DNA of 64,000 nt from Lamellibrachia satsuma (GCA_033239005.1 BSQZ01000001.1:10671500-10735499), one strand, 5' to 3'; counted from the first letter of the stretch, positions 38,377 to 50,515 are shown. The notes: generated by a model from the letters alone, not told the origin. Numbers and translations are program-made.

Positions 38377-38450
38377 CCAATCAGAAGCACGTTAGGGTTC
38401 AGTGTTAACCCGCCGAGCCAGGTGCAGCGCTCTGACCTGAAACAACCTTC
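38377..38450 (+). promoter_or_regulatory. CCAAT cassette without its exon
   Basis: CCAAT at 38,377-38,381 with the shared cagaagcacgttagggttca block, then cut by the adjoining LINE fragment before the signal-peptide exon. Confidence 0.35.
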
Positions 38451-38469
38451 GGATATTATGATTTACGGC

Positions 38470-39325
38470 TTTGAGTGACTACTACGTTTTCTATCCAAAC
38501 CAACCAAGGAACGCGCAGTCTACGCCACCGTCACTTCGCGGCTTGACTACTGCAATGCACTCATATACGGCACGTCTGTAGGAAACATCGCGCGTCTGCA
38601 ACGAATACACAATTCGGCTGCCAGCGTCATCCACGTAGAGACAGTGCCAGGCCCCTGTTACAAGAACTTCACTGGCTGCCCGTGGCACGCTGAGTCGATT
38701 TCAAGATACTGGTACTTACATACAAAGCCGTGCACGACGAAGCGCCCGTGTATCTGGAAGTGAAGTGCACCCGAATGGAACACTTTACCTAACTTTATTA
38801 AAACCTGTGACACTCTCGCCAGCTTCAAATGCCGACTAAAAACACAAATTTCTTTCATATCGCATATTAATGAACATTGTCATCTACTCATTGCAATTTA
38901 ATTATGACTATTCCAGTAATCTTATTCATGATAGTTACTATTATTTTACCTATAAATGTTATCATTTAAAATATTATTAAATAAATATTTTACAAAATTA
39001 TTTATTATTATTAATCATAAATATACATTTATTTATCAATATTGTATTGCTATATAATTATTGTGCTATGTTTACTTTATAATAATTCTTATTACTAGAA
39101 GCATTTCAATATATTTATTTAGTTATTTCTTTATTTATCAATTCTACACTATTTTATTGTACTATATTTATTTTAAATGATTCTTATTACTAGTGGTATG
39201 TTAATATATTTATTTGTTGACTTTGCAATTCTATACTATTTTATGTATTTTAATATGTTGTGAAGCGCCACGAACGATTTTGGATCTAGCGCTATGCTAA
39301 ATAAAATATATTATTATTATTACTA
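38470..39325 (+). pseudogene. CR1/L2-type LINE fragment, RT C-terminus and 3' tail
   Basis: TVTSRLDYCNALIYGTSV, IARLQRIHNSAA and a frameshifted LHWLP-type box are the thumb/C-terminal region of CR1/L2-like elements. About 450 bases of AT-rich 3' sequence follow and end in the tail agcgctatgctaaataaaatatattatta. A (TTTAT)-rich repeat of ~65 bases occurs twice at 39,070 and 39,140. Confidence 0.7.
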
Positions 39326-39339
39326 AAGCAACCGACAGT

Positions 39340-39790
39340 CTTCCACCCTGCAATTGCCGGTCCCAAGCCCGGATTTGAAAAGAGGAGGGTTGGGGATAAG
39401 GCTAACCACCATTTCCCGTAAAAAACAGATTGTTACGAAAACATCGACCAAAGGAACTTTACGAAACTTGGGAGAGGGAGGGCCTCCCATGGAGAGCATG
39501 AAGCCCTGTAGTGAAAGCCGAAAGGAAGTTACATCGCCGATGCTCTTCTTATCTTCCAAGAAAATTATAAAAATCACAACATGGAATGTGAGAACCATGT
39601 ACGACGCAAACAAAGCAGCCCAAATAGCAAGGGAACAACGTGCCTACAACATCACGGTACTAGGACTGGGCGAAACAGGGTGGACGCAGACAGGACACGT
39701 AAGGCTGAATACAGGAGAGATGATACTGTACTCAGGTCATGAAGAGGAAGACGCCCATCATACAGAAGGAGTGGCATTTAACCGCGGTAG
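39340..39790 (+). pseudogene. Non-LTR retrotransposon APE-type endonuclease, N-terminal fragment
   Basis: The frame has ITTWNVRTMYDANKAAQIAR, ITVLGLGETGW and GEMILYSGHEEEDAHHTEGV, the opening motifs (Asn, Glu of the active site) of the exonuclease-endonuclease-phosphatase fold used by LINEs for target cleavage. It begins about 65 residues upstream with a Lys-rich stretch and ends at about 39,785, where it runs into unrelated sequence. Only the first third of the domain is left. Confidence 0.75.
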
Positions 39791-39995
39791 TCGTGAGTCT
39801 GTCCGTTCGAAGGCGGCCGGTCGGAAGCCGCGGACGTCCCCGAAGGCGTAACACAGCCAGAAGGTTACCGTGAGTCGGCGCTCGAGGTACGGGTCGATCG
39901 TGTTGTCCTCGCACGAAGGAGTCAGCAAGTCAACGACATGTACGACCCGGTAGAGCGACACCTGCAAGACGGGGCCAGTGTCGTAACAATAGCAG

Positions 39996-40545
39996 TTTCT
40001 TCCCGTCTTGGTCATCATCTCCGTCACCCCGTCTTGTTCATCGTCTCCGTCACCTCGTTTTGTTCGTCGTCTCCGTCACCCCAACTTGTTCATCGTCTCC
40101 GTAACTCAACTAGTCTTGTTCATTGTCTCCGTCACCCCGTCTTGTTCATCGTCTCCTTCACGCCGTCTTGTTCATCGCCTCCGTCACGCCGTCTTGTTCA
40201 TCGTCTCCGTCACGCCGTCTTGTTCATCGTCTTCGTCACCCCGTCTTATTCATTGTCTGCGTCACCCCGTCTTGTTCGTCGTCTCCGCCACCCAGTATTG
40301 TTCATCGTCTCCATCACCACGTCTTGTTCATCGTCTGCGTCACCCCGTTTTGTTCGTTGTCAGCGTCACCCCGTCTTGTTCATCGTCTCCGTCTCCCAGG
40401 CTTGTTCATCATCTCTGTCACCCCGTCTTGTTCATCGTCTCCGTCTCTCCGTCTTGTTCATCGTCTCCTTCAACACATCTTGTTCATTGTCTCCGTCACT
40501 CAGTCTTGTCGTCTCTGTCGCCCCGTATTCTTTCTGTATTCACAC
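39996..40545 (+). repeat. 24-bp minisatellite (about 22 copies)
   Basis: Unit gtcttgttcatcgtctccgt + cacc. Open in three forward frames because 24 is a multiple of 3 (SCSSSPSP, RLVHRLRH, HPVLFIVS), hence apparent Ser/Arg-rich proteins that I do not accept as genes. Confidence 0.92.
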
Positions 40546-40559
40546 TCGTTCATATATAA

Positions 40560-40766
40560 TCACAATATCATATTATACATGTTTCTCCCATGTCTCCAAT
40601 CAGGTCAACTCTACACATCATTCACTTGACAACTGTAGTTTTAACTGAGTCTTAACTGAGAGTCATAATGGATGGAATCGTGAACATAGTCGAAAGTAAT
40701 TTTCATGGAAAATATATCGATATATAAACAAAATGTTAGGACGGAATGGATGTATGGTCCATGTGG

Positions 40767-40824
<58 letters not shown>

Positions 40825-41860
40825 AGATTGGAATGCATGCTCGTACTTAATGATTGTTTTATTTTGACATATTCAGCTATGCCTGCCAGATTCATGACAT
40901 TGTTCACTTTTGCCATTATTAGTGTATGACACTTTTGAATAGTTGAAGTACGTGCGTAATTAACCACCAAGTCAGATGTCCGTGACAAGGTCCAAGGTAT
41001 GGCCACGCCTATCATATGTGTGAAGCAATCAACATATTGGTGGAGATCGCGTGATGCCAGTATATCCTTGAAGTGCATACTTACACGTAATATCAACAAT
41101 CTAGGTAACAGTCGTTATCGTGATGATGAAATGGTGTTAGTTACAAAATAGTGATGATAGTAAACCTTGATTAAAATAAAACAAAGTTCTAATGATCATA
41201 ATATGACAATAATATTATAACATCTAAAATTTAACTTTGTATCTTGCCATTCAACGTGACTTGGAAAATGTCAGAGTTCATTCAGCTTACAACTGACTTG
41301 TGCAATCACCTTTCTGGTAGGCAACACTCGCTCTGTAATCACTATCAGACAGCAGACCGGAGTGATTACTGATTACACTTCAGAAAGATCAGTTCCGAGA
41401 GCATCGCATCTCCATTGCGAGCTTGGTGTGGACGCGTAATAATCAGATTTGTTTGCAAGTCAAATTAAGTCTTACATTAATGACCTGCAAGTCCAAGTCA
41501 GGTCTCGAGTCGTCTATCTGAATTCCATGTCAACTCAAAATGTACGACTCGATTCGGTATTCTGAGACTCGAGTCAACAAGTCTGGTACCTGAAGGTCTG
41601 GGTCTGCCGGAGGAGGTTCTCCGTCGTCGAAGTAGTAGGTGTGCAGACGGCGCATCAGAAGGACTCGTTGGCCGAAGCCGAGCGCGCTCTGTCGGACAAA
41701 ACAAATAGACATCACATGTGTCAATAAGTAGACATCACGTTTCAACAAGAAGACATCACATGGGTCAACAACACTCGGTTGGTCAATATCGCTATATCGT
41801 CCATCTTCAGTTTCGGCTACGTTATCACATACAATCTTGCTCAATGAAGAACAACCACCA
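40560..41860. other. Region without a recognised gene
   Basis: Contains a (TGCG)n tract at 40,766-40,824 and otherwise unremarkable AT-rich sequence. No persistent frame or domain. Possibly single-copy in this window. Confidence 0.45.
40766..40824 (+). repeat. (TGCG)n microsatellite
   Basis: cgtgcgtgcgtg.. about 58 bp, not in the duplicated-unit context. Confidence 0.92.
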
Positions 41861-41869
41861 CTGTTTTAT

Positions 41870-43370
41870 TTAGGAAAATTGTGAATATGCTAGTAAGTAT
41901 AAAATATGTTGGGTCTCACAAATTTTGAAGACTGAACACAGACACGTCGTAAACAGTAAGAGGGAAGCTGCCGCTTCAGTATTTGCAGACGTAACCTTTG
42001 TTTCTGATAACAGTTTCGATACGTCGTGGCATGCTTGAAGTGTATTCTTCGGACCCATTTGTTTTCTGCTATCTGTATCTTCTCCTCCTGTCAATGCCAG
42101 TGTTCCCAACACGTTTATGCAGGTTGGTACCAAGCAGGTTTCCAACACTTTTCCTTTTAGTTGTTTCTTCAGTTTTCTGTCCCACATAATGCATTCCACT
42201 CTCCTCCACGCTGCTGCTCCTGCTTGCACTCTCCTCTGTATTTCCTTACTACTTCCTCCATCCTCACACACTGTGCAGCCCAAGTATACAAAACTTTTCA
42301 CTTGTTTAATGGTCTTTCCGTCAACAACTACATGCGGAGGCCACGTTTTCTAAAGGTGTTATTCCATTCTTGCAATCGTCTTAAGTTCTTCCTGTTCAGA
42401 TACCTTTCCACTGATCAGGTCCATCACCATAATGAAAAGCAGGGGACTCTATGCACTTCCCTGTCGAAGTCCTACTCCCTCTCCAAATTGTTCTGATGTT
42501 TCTTCTTCGATTCTCACCACCGCTGTTGTCTCCTTGTACATGTCCTCAATCATTCTGACCTCTGCCTCTCCAACTTCTATCCATCTCATGACTGCAAATG
42601 TAAGTTCTCTCGGCACGGTGTCAAATGCCTTTTCCAGATCGACAAACCCGAATACTACATCCTTTCTAAATTATCCCCTCTTCTCAATAATTTGTCTGAT
42701 GGCAAACAATCCATCATCTGTTCCTCTCCCTTTCCTAAATCCCAGCTGATTCTCTCTGACTTTTCTCTCCACTATATGCCTCATTCTCTCATCTAATATC
42801 CTTTCCATCAATTTCAGGGCTTCGCTCTGTAATGTGATGCCTCTATATCTCCCTGGGTCATGGATGTCCCCTTTCCCCTTCCATGTCGGCACAATCACTC
42901 CTCTTCGCCACTCTGCTGGTATCTCTCCTGTTGTGAAACACTCATTAAACAGCCTCGTCAGCCACTTGATTCCCACTAGTTCGTTTGATTCGGCCATTCC
43001 TACGGCCATTCCTACAGCCTTCCCAGTTTTTATCTTCTTTACAGCTTTCTCGGCCCCTTCTTCTGTTATTTCACCTCCAGCTCTCTACTTTCAGAATGTG
43101 GTACCTCTATCTCACATTCTTCCTCCGGGTTTAATAGTTTCTTGAAATACTCCACCCATATACCTAGTACTTGTTTTACTCCAGTGACCAATGTCCCATC
43201 GCTTCTCTTCATTGCTGATGTTTGAGTAATATTTTTACTATCTCTGTCTCTATCTCTGGCCCGTTTAATTACCAATTCCCCCATCTTCTTAAATCCTCTT
43301 GCACCACTCCTGTTGTTTCTCGTCTCTTGCTTTAACAACAGCCTTATTAGCTGCATTCTTCTTCTCCCGG
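41870..43370 (-). pseudogene. Non-LTR retrotransposon reverse transcriptase, decayed
   Basis: Minus strand, right to left: KNITQTSAMKRSDGTLVTG..VEYFKKLLN (43,060-43,250), EIPAEWRRGVIVPTWKGKGD and NYRGITL-like GRYRGITLQSEALKLMERIL (42,780-42,920), ENQLGFRKGRGTDDGLFAIR (42,690), FVDLEKAFDTVPRELTF (palm motif with catalytic Asp, 42,620), GLRQGSA then a stop (42,450), and SFVYLGCTVCEDGGSSKEIQ (42,240-42,300). The second catalytic box (YADD type) is missing: the sequence jumps from it to the C-terminal part, so there is an internal deletion near 42,400. Same general element type as the endonuclease at 39,340, but on the other strand. Confidence 0.78.
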
Positions 43371-43581
43371 TACTTCTGCTTCCCCCGGATCTCCTGGTCT
43401 AAAAATAACACCATATCGAACGTCGGAACAATCATGCTAAAGTCTCAAACTTCGTTGTCTCAGTCACACGTCGGGTTCATGCATCGCAAATTAGCGACGG
43501 CCAAAGTTTCGATGTTCATTTTCTCATTGGTATTTCCTGAGGCTTGTTTAACCGTGCACCAGGCTGAAGCTGTCTACCGCA

Positions 43582-43622
43582 ATGCTCGTCCCGTTCCTAT
43601 TACTCACTGCAGTCGTCTTATG
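43582..43622 (+). CDS. Signal-peptide exon with intact donor, left of the Polinton
   Basis: MLVPFLLLTAVVL plus two bases, then gtaagt at 43,623; 41 nt, phase 2, like 8,653. The upstream CCAAT block is not preserved here (sequence before 43,545 differs). Belongs with the exon at 43,830-44,416. Confidence 0.45.
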
Positions 43623-43649
43623 GTAAGTTCTTCGACAGCGACCGACTCA

Positions 43650-43707
43650 CACACTCACTCGCTCGCTCGCTCTCTCACTCACTCACTCACTCACTCATTC
43701 ACTCACT
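43650..43707 (+). repeat. (ACTC)n microsatellite
   Basis: About 58 bp, inside the presumed intron. Confidence 0.9.
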
Positions 43708-43829
43708 TGTCTTCGCTCCCACTGGAGCTCAGGACGCTAACAAATCTCCACCAGCAAAGCAGGAGTGAAATAATTGTGTTGATTAAAACACTTGTTTCAC
43801 TTATATGATATAGCAGCTTTGAAACAAGC

Positions 43830-44416
43830 GTCAATTTCCGGCACTGGCTCGAAGTCGACTCCAGACAATGACTCTAAGTCGACCACACACCGGAGGAGAG
43901 ACATCGCAACCACTACAACAACACGGGCTCACACTACAACAACACGGGCTCGCACGGCAACAACACCAGGCAACTCGATATGGATTGGCCGCATTTTTTT
44001 TCTTCTTTCCCGCTCCGTTGTTGTTACTGGTTTACTGTATGTTCACAGGCAAGTTGAATGGGGTTGACAATGACACAACCTCTGCCAACGAAGAGGTCGA
44101 ATCGTCCGACAATGTTCGGGTTGACACACCTTCCAATTTGGACGTCGCACCTGGAAGTCGATTAGGGCTCGTTCGGATAAGTGAAGCGTCACCATACACC
44201 GAAGAAACCCCGCCACCGTACGAGAGCATCGTCCTGCCGGTGGATTCTTTGCAGTCCTACTACGATGATCTGGCGATGTCATCTCTGATTGGTCCCATGC
44301 CTGTGCCGTTGCCTTCGTCATCTGTCAATGGTGTTGTGCCGCGCCAGTTGACATCGGGGCCAATCAGCACCAACCATACCACTTCCGGACCAGTCCCCAC
44401 TCACTTAACGAACTGA
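43830..44416 (+). pseudogene. PPxY membrane-protein exon (Thr-rich subfamily), probably frameshifted
   Basis: Thr-rich start (SISGTGSKS.., two TTTTRAH-type heptads), then a membrane segment FFPAPLLLLVYCMF (about 44,000-44,045) and a 120-residue tail with EASPYTEETPPPYESI (PPPY near 44,215), SYYDDLAMSS and a stop at 44,414. Tail motifs line up with those of the exon at 3,668 (EASPHTEGTTTPYGSI, LPTYNQALSMPSS), so both belong to one family. The TTTT frame and the membrane/tail frame differ by one base across an 8-T run at about 43,994, suggesting a slippage frameshift; the alternative frame (QQHGLTL) is continuously open. Confidence 0.5.
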
Positions 44417-44419
44417 ATG

Positions 44420-44640
44420 CGCAACGGTCGACTAGCGCAGGATATGGGTCTACTGTGTAATATTCCTGGCTATTTATAGCTACCTTGTCGCCATCTAGCG
44501 GTAGTTTTCTGAAGAAGATTGCTGATAGCAGTCGGAACGTCACGGGTAAAAAGGTAAACTGACTGGAAATTAATAAAAATATTACTCATTTGAATCATCC
44601 AGTCTGATGAAAATCTTCACTCATTAAAAGTGTGTTTGTG
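44420..44640. other. Junction between gene-family member and Polinton, boundary not resolved
   Basis: Similarity to 59,843-59,906 ends at ggctatttatag (44,480). No AGT-type terminus or inverted repeat matching the right side was found by eye. Confidence 0.3.
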
Positions 44641-44716
44641 ATTTCCCCAGACTTAGTCGTTACGACGTCAAACGATTTTATATACTGTTATCTTGGGTCC
44701 ATACTACCGGCTAACA

Positions 44717-44724
44717 TATATAAA
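44717..44724 (+). promoter_or_regulatory. TATA-like box
   Basis: TATATAAA in ctaacatatataaagcgct, upstream of the frames at 44,879-45,322. Confidence 0.3.
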
Positions 44725-44878
44725 GCGCTAGAGGTCGCCAGTGTCCAGTATGCATGTGATGAGGTGGCCCGCATAATGAATTTAACGGACGACAAGGAGT
44801 GTCACATACCATACCACCGACTTGGTCCTGCACATCTTGCGGTGGCTAGCGATAGAGGTCACTGCAAAGTGTGGGAAT

Positions 44879-45322
44879 ATGCAGTGGCGATACGATGTGA
44901 AAGATATGGGTAGAAAGAGTCTGTCCAAACGATACGCAAATATGCAGGGCGATATGGACGATTATATGCGGAACGATGTGCAAAGATATATGGTAATACT
45001 GACTAGCAATGTAACTAGTATTTCTGTTCAATAGATAAGCGACGGCCTGCGTCAACTCCGTAGGTCGTACGAGGAGGCAACGGCGGTGTCTGTATCCAAA
45101 CGCTATGCATCGGAAATGGAGGATGGTGACACCAGACAGGTGGTGGTGATGAAGAAACGTAGAGACACTTCCACATCACCACCACCACCATCTCAGGTGT
45201 CACCATCACCATCACAAAACTCATCATCATCATCCCCAGGCTACGAGTCGCCTCCAGCATCGCAGCCACTACCATGGGGTGATGAATTCGAATTCAGCCC
45301 CGCGTCACCTCCACTAACCTAG
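44879..45322 (+). CDS. Unrecognised frame with candidate 42-nt intron
   Basis: From ATG 44,879 the frame encodes a polar, probably helical stretch (SLSKRYANMQGDMDDYMRND), is stopped by tag at 45,032-45,034, and continues in the same frame with SDGLRQLRRSYEEATAVSVS, a KKRR basic box and a Ser/Pro-rich acidic tail to a stop at 45,320. The interval 44,993-45,034 begins gtaata, contains tactgac (branch-point-like) and ends tttctgttcaatag; removing it would take out the stop and keep the frame. Could be a small intron or chance. No homology recognised; the position suggests a left-end Polinton gene. SKRYA occurs twice, which may mark a short duplication. Confidence 0.3.
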
Positions 45323-45342
45323 ACGACTGAGCGCCACCGACG

Positions 45343-45609
45343 TTGTACGTCCTCCCCAACGCAAACATCGTGCTGTCGGAGGGCGATGCAATATATACAC
45401 CCGACCGTCCAGCAAACCCGGAACCCTCCACAAGCCAGAGTAACAGTACGGACATGGCTCCACAGGTGTGTGACATACTGATAGAGGAGGGAGTGGGCAA
45501 TCTTATTGTCCACAGTTTGCGTCGATCGCTGCTGTCACTCGACGAAGTGACGAAGATGACTGATGATGCTGTCGCCAGAATGGCAACAAGAACTGATAGA
45601 CCAGATTAG
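45343..45609 (+). CDS. Unrecognised short frame
   Basis: About 88 codons in another frame than its upstream neighbour: YVLPNANIVLSEGDAIYTPD, then VCDILIEEGVGNLIVHSLRR and LLSLDEVTKMTDDAVARMAT. No ATG near the start, so it is a fragment or a downstream exon. The amphipathic look of the C-terminal half argues for a real coding past. Confidence 0.25.
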   Translation: MYVLPNANIVLSEGDAIYTPDRPANPEPSTSQSNSTDMAPQVCDILIEEGVGNLIVHSLRRSLLSLDEVTKMTDDAVARMATRTDRPD

Positions 45610-46529
45610 GGCCACCAATCCGGGGCTGTCGACATTAGTATAGACTGTAGAATAGTAGTATGAGTATAACCATGTAGATGAATATTATAACCACTGTAGA
45701 TGAACTGTAGATGAACTTTAGTATTAGTAGTTGAACATGAGTATTATTGCTGTTATGTAGAATGAAGTGTACTACGACGAGGCGCCCGTACTCCCAGCGG
45801 ACGTTCGGCATCGGGCCGAAGTATTGTCGGTCATCACCACCTATATGACGTCGTCAACAGAATATTATTATTAGTCAAACATAACCATTATTGTCCTGCA
45901 TGTCACCTGTGAAACAGTGCTTTCGTGTTGTGGTATTGTGTATATCACCTCGGGTTATATATATATATATATATACAGACCGACTTATATAGTACATCAT
46001 CCTCATCAACATATAACCTCTGTCGCGGTGTAACAGCCCACAAGTTAACCATGATACTAGCCACTGGCGTGTCGATAACCGATCTTAAGCTAGTGGTCAC
46101 TGTCGGGGACGTAAAAATCTCACAAACCATCATGTCGTCATCGTATTTATAAAAGTCTATATGTGTATATGTATATATGTATATATGACATACCACATTA
46201 TAGTTAATAAAAAAAAATTCATACAATGATTGGTACGTGTTGTCAGAGGTGTTCTCCTCATCCTACATAGTTGAAAGAGAACCCGTAGCCATCGATAATG
46301 AACATAGTAGCCATTACCATAGGAACACATCTTAATAATACATCATCCACCACCCCCAACACCACCACCACCACCACCACACGCACTATATAGACGTACT
46401 GAGAGCCGATGTCTGTCAGTTGTAGACGCGTACACCACCATGAAACGGCATCTATGACGTCACTACGGACTGGCACTCGACACGTATACAGAGCTACGAC
46501 TTCACGTAGAGGGTCATTCGACACCGTCG
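45610..46529. other. Left intergenic region of the Polinton
   Basis: No gene. Holds a tandem of tgtagatgaac near 45,690, (TA)8 at 45,956, a tataaaa at 46,147 followed by tatatgtgtatatgtatata, a (CCA)n run at 46,355-46,380, and tatatag at 46,387, about 140 bases upstream of the first polymerase ATG. Any of the TATA-like words may be the polymerase promoter. Confidence 0.35.
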
Positions 46530-49500
46530 ATGAATCAGGACTCGTATTCAGTGGCGCCACCAGCAGTGGTGCCACCTAACGACCATGCAAAGATAACGAA
46601 ATACGCATGTAAATGCGATGCACGTTCGGGAGATGGGACGATCTGCAGCATCACGTAAGGTCCGTATGTCGTCTTAGTAGTAGAAAAAAGACCACCGTCT
46701 ACACGTGTCAGAAATGTGGACGAAATTTCGTTAGTCGTGGCACCCTTACCAGACACGCACGAACCGCGTGTACCGACGTCAACGAGCCACCATCACTGAA
46801 GCGATCAAACAGGGAAGACACCACACCCCACCACCCACTAGTTACCGACGAAGATCCCATCGATCCACCCGATCGACTTCCCTTCGCTGACAACCTGTCG
46901 ACGGAACTGTTAGATGTCGTTCGAGCGCACTGGTCGACCATAAGGACACTTGTATCGAGAGGACCCCTCCAGTGCATGTACGATTACAGATTAACTACGC
47001 TAGACACGACCGTTCTAGAGACTCCTTTGAAGATCATGTTCCAGGAACAGACCAACGCCTTCAAGATTAACCTCAGTTACGGGTTCGTTCTGAGGAATAA
47101 GAGCACGGGTCGATGCAAGTACTATCATTCCTCGTGCAATTGCTGTGGGCGCTACCTGGATACGCCCAGTCTCATCACCAACAGCAAGGACTTTGATGAC
47201 TTTCTCGAACGCATACGAGAAACCGACGTCTTGCAGTGGGCCATCAATCAAAGACCGGATTCTGCGTTGGTGTGCGAACTCGTGACCAATGTCACCTTCT
47301 TCGGCAACCACATCATTGATCATCCCATACGATGTGTAGGCATGATCCCTCTTCCAGTCTACATCAACAAGAACAAAGTCGTCATCGGTCTGGAAAAGGA
47401 ACCCATTTATAACAAGAGGTACAATGATAACATGTGTCTCTTCCGATGTACGGCCCTGCATCGTGGAGGTGACGTATGCCGATTGGAACCGGCGGTTAAG
47501 ACGCTGTACGAGGCTTACATCCAAGACGATGTACCCATGGAAGAATTTGACGGGGTCACGCTGGATGACCTCTATCGAGTAGAGACCAGGTTCCAAACGA
47601 ATGTGTGCGTGTACAAGCTCGTCAAACCGGATGGAGAGGATGGAAAGACAACTGCCGAACTCGTCCGTCGATCGTTATGCAAGTACCCTACCCCACTCTA
47701 CCTCAACCTTCACGTGACACATTTTTCCTTCATCCAGGATGTACGCATGTACTGTCGCTCGTATAGATGTCGGAAGTGCGGTGACTCGTTGTGGACACAC
47801 GCATGGAAGCTACGCCGACACGAGAGCACGTGTACGGGGGGTGTGCGTCGAGTCTATCCTGGTGGTGTGTACCATTCGACTCCATCGGTGTTCGAATGTC
47901 TGGACGACGAGAACATCCGAGTGTCCGAATCGTTGCGGTACTATCTGTACCGAGCCACCTTCGACTTTGAGTGTTGGTTCGACACCGAACAACTTCCGTC
48001 GGACAGTGACCACATTCACTTGGTTGCACGTCACGTCCCGCTGACCGTCACCGTGGCATCCAACGAGCAAGTGAAATGTCTCGGCACGGACGGAGACACC
48101 ACCAAGTTGGTGAGCGCCATGATGGATATCCTGCGATCGATGAGCGTACAACAACATCAAAGACTCATACGAGGATGTGTTGGAACAACTCGCAGGAGCG
48201 CTGACGAACTGGGACGACCGGGAGGAGGTTGCACGGTCAGCCACCGACAAGGAATCTCGACCAGCAACCAATCCATACAAAAAGCTGATGGGACAACTTT
48301 ATGGATGGATGCATCAGTTACTTGTCATCGGGTTCAATTCGGGTAAGTATGATCTCAATGCCATCAAACAGTTCCTCATACCCTACTTCTTATCTACGTC
48401 AAAGACAGAGGAACAAGAAGAGGAAGAAGAGAGAGAGCAAGAGAACAAAGAGAAAGAAAAAGAGAACGATGGCATCGGGTAATTTTTCGTCATCAAACGC
48501 AACAACACATTCATGTGTCTTTCGACGGATCAGCTGAAATTCCTAGACATGACCAACTACATAGCCCCCTGGGTTCAGCTACGACAAGTATCTGAAAGTG
48601 TACGGATGCGAGGTGACGAAAGGTCATTTCCCGTACGAGTACATGGACCGTCTGGAGAGGCTCGACGATACCCCTCTTCCACCGAAAGAGGCCTTCTTCA
48701 GTCGACTGAAGAACGAAGGTATTTCAGACGAGGATTACGCCAGTTGTCAAGAGGCCTGGTGCGTCAATGGCATGACGACGTTGCGAGACTTTCTCGTCTG
48801 GTACAACAACAGGGACGTAGTTCCCTTTCTTCAGGCCATCAATAGACAGTTTGCTTTCTATAAACAACGTGGGATAGATATGTTCAAAAAAGGCATCAGC
48901 GTACCTGGTCTGACCGTGCTGTACCTGTTCAACGACCTTCCAGAGAAGACCTACTTTACCATCTGCAACGAGAAGAATAAAGATCTTTATAATCTCGTCA
49001 AAGATAACATTATTGGTGGTCCTTCGATCATTTTTCACCGCTATCACGAGAAAGGGGTCACCACGCTACGTCAGAACGAGTACGGAGAGGCTGCTCGTCC
49101 GTGTCGGTCGATCGTCGGATACGATGCGAACGCGCTGTACTTGTGGTCGCTCATGCAATACATGCCTATGGGATGGTACACGCGACGACGGGCAGAGAAC
49201 GACTTTCGCCCCGAATCGGCGCAGCTGTACGGACAGATGGCTGCAGAATGGTTGACGTGGGAATCCGAACGCACAGGACGTCCCATACGACATCAGATCA
49301 ACGGGCGAGAGAAGAGAATAGGCAAATGTTGGGTGGATGGATGGTGCATTGAGACGAACACGGCTTATCAGTTCCAAAGTTGTTTTATCCATGGTTGCCC
49401 GTGCACCCGAGAAGAGGTGAACGCGGTCAACGGGAAACCCATGGTGCAACTACTCACCGAGACCTGAAAGAACACCGCCTATCTACGTCACTTTGTCAAG

Positions 49501-50515
49501 GTCGTCGAGCTGTGGGAATGCGAGTGGAAAGAGATGAGACGAGATCCGGCCGTAAGTGTCTGGATGCTACATTTCCCCGACGTCGACACGCGCGGTGGAT
49601 GATGACGTCGCAACAGATCCTGAACGGCGTGCGTGCAGGAACCGTGTTCGGCATGATCGAGTGCGACATTTGCGTACCGAAAGAATTGTGTGAGCACTTC
49701 GCCGAGATGCAGCCCGTGTTTAAGAACATCCGTCTGACACGCGACGATCTCGGTCCGTTCATGCGTCGATACGCCGACGAGCACAACATCATGACGACTC
49801 CGAGGCGCATGCTCGTGGGCAGTTATCGTGGCGATAAGATATTGCTCGCAACGGCCCTGTTGCGATGGTATATGGACCACGGTCTCGAGGTGATGCACGT
49901 TTACCAGGTCATCGAGTACGATCCTATTCCGTGTTTCCGGCGGTTCGGCGATGTGGTGTCCACGGCCCGGCGCGAGGGAGACGTCCACGCACACAAGACC
50001 ATCATCGCGGATACCATGAAGTTGCTGGGGAACTCGGGTTACGAAAAGACAATCACCAACGTGGACCGACATCGTGACATCAACTACTGCACGGAGAAGG
50101 TGGCATCGCGCATGGTCAACGATAGACGGTTCCGACAACTCGACATCGTCGTCGACGATGCGTACGAGATAGAGATGAGTAAGAGAACCGTCACGTACGC
50201 CCTACCCATACACGTGGGATTCTTCGTTCTACAGTATGCCAAGATGCGCATATTGCAGTTATATTACGAATTCATCAACATATACGTGGAGCGCCCTCTG
50301 TTCCAGTACTGCGAGATGGATACAGACAGTGCCTATTTGGCCTTGGCTGGTGAGTCCGTCGATGCCCTCATGACCCCAGAATTACGAGACCATTATTTCC
50401 GACATCGTTCCGAATGGCTCCCATCCGAATGTTGCGTTGACCACGAGTCCGAATACGTGCGCTGTCGACTCGCCGGTCATCCTTGGATCGGCTCTGCATC
50501 ATGCTGTGTTGCGCG

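Larger units (their letters stand above)
31290..38440 (+). repeat. Segmental duplication, copy 3 (truncated)
   Basis: Third long copy, with 33-bp array (32,160), LINE fragment (33,040), greatly expanded C/T-rich minisatellite (34,454), PPxY exon (35,534), (TGCG)n (36,606) and Penelope-like fragment (37,637). It stops just after a CCAAT cassette at 38,377, where a LINE fragment takes over. The offset to copy 1 is about 31,290 at the head, 31,866 at the gene and 31,920 at 37,441. Confidence 0.88.

Noticed and set aside
39938..40648. Ser/Arg/His-rich frames that look like an SR protein
   Set aside because: 24-bp minisatellite open in three frames, with no conserved flanks.
44632..44913. Plus frame beginning near 44,632 as a host exon after ttccccag
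   Set aside because: A good acceptor-like sequence, but the frame has no homology and ends at a stop that overlaps a weak gt; insufficient support.
45015..45275. Met/Val-rich minus-strand frame
   Set aside because: Antisense of the Ser/Pro-rich plus frame and of a CAC/ACC-rich stretch.
47015..47596. Minus-strand 193-codon frame opposite the polymerase
   Set aside because: Shadow of the plus-strand polymerase codons; no independent support.
49488..50138. Minus-strand 216-codon frame opposite the polymerase
   Set aside because: Shadow frame of polymerase motif regions.
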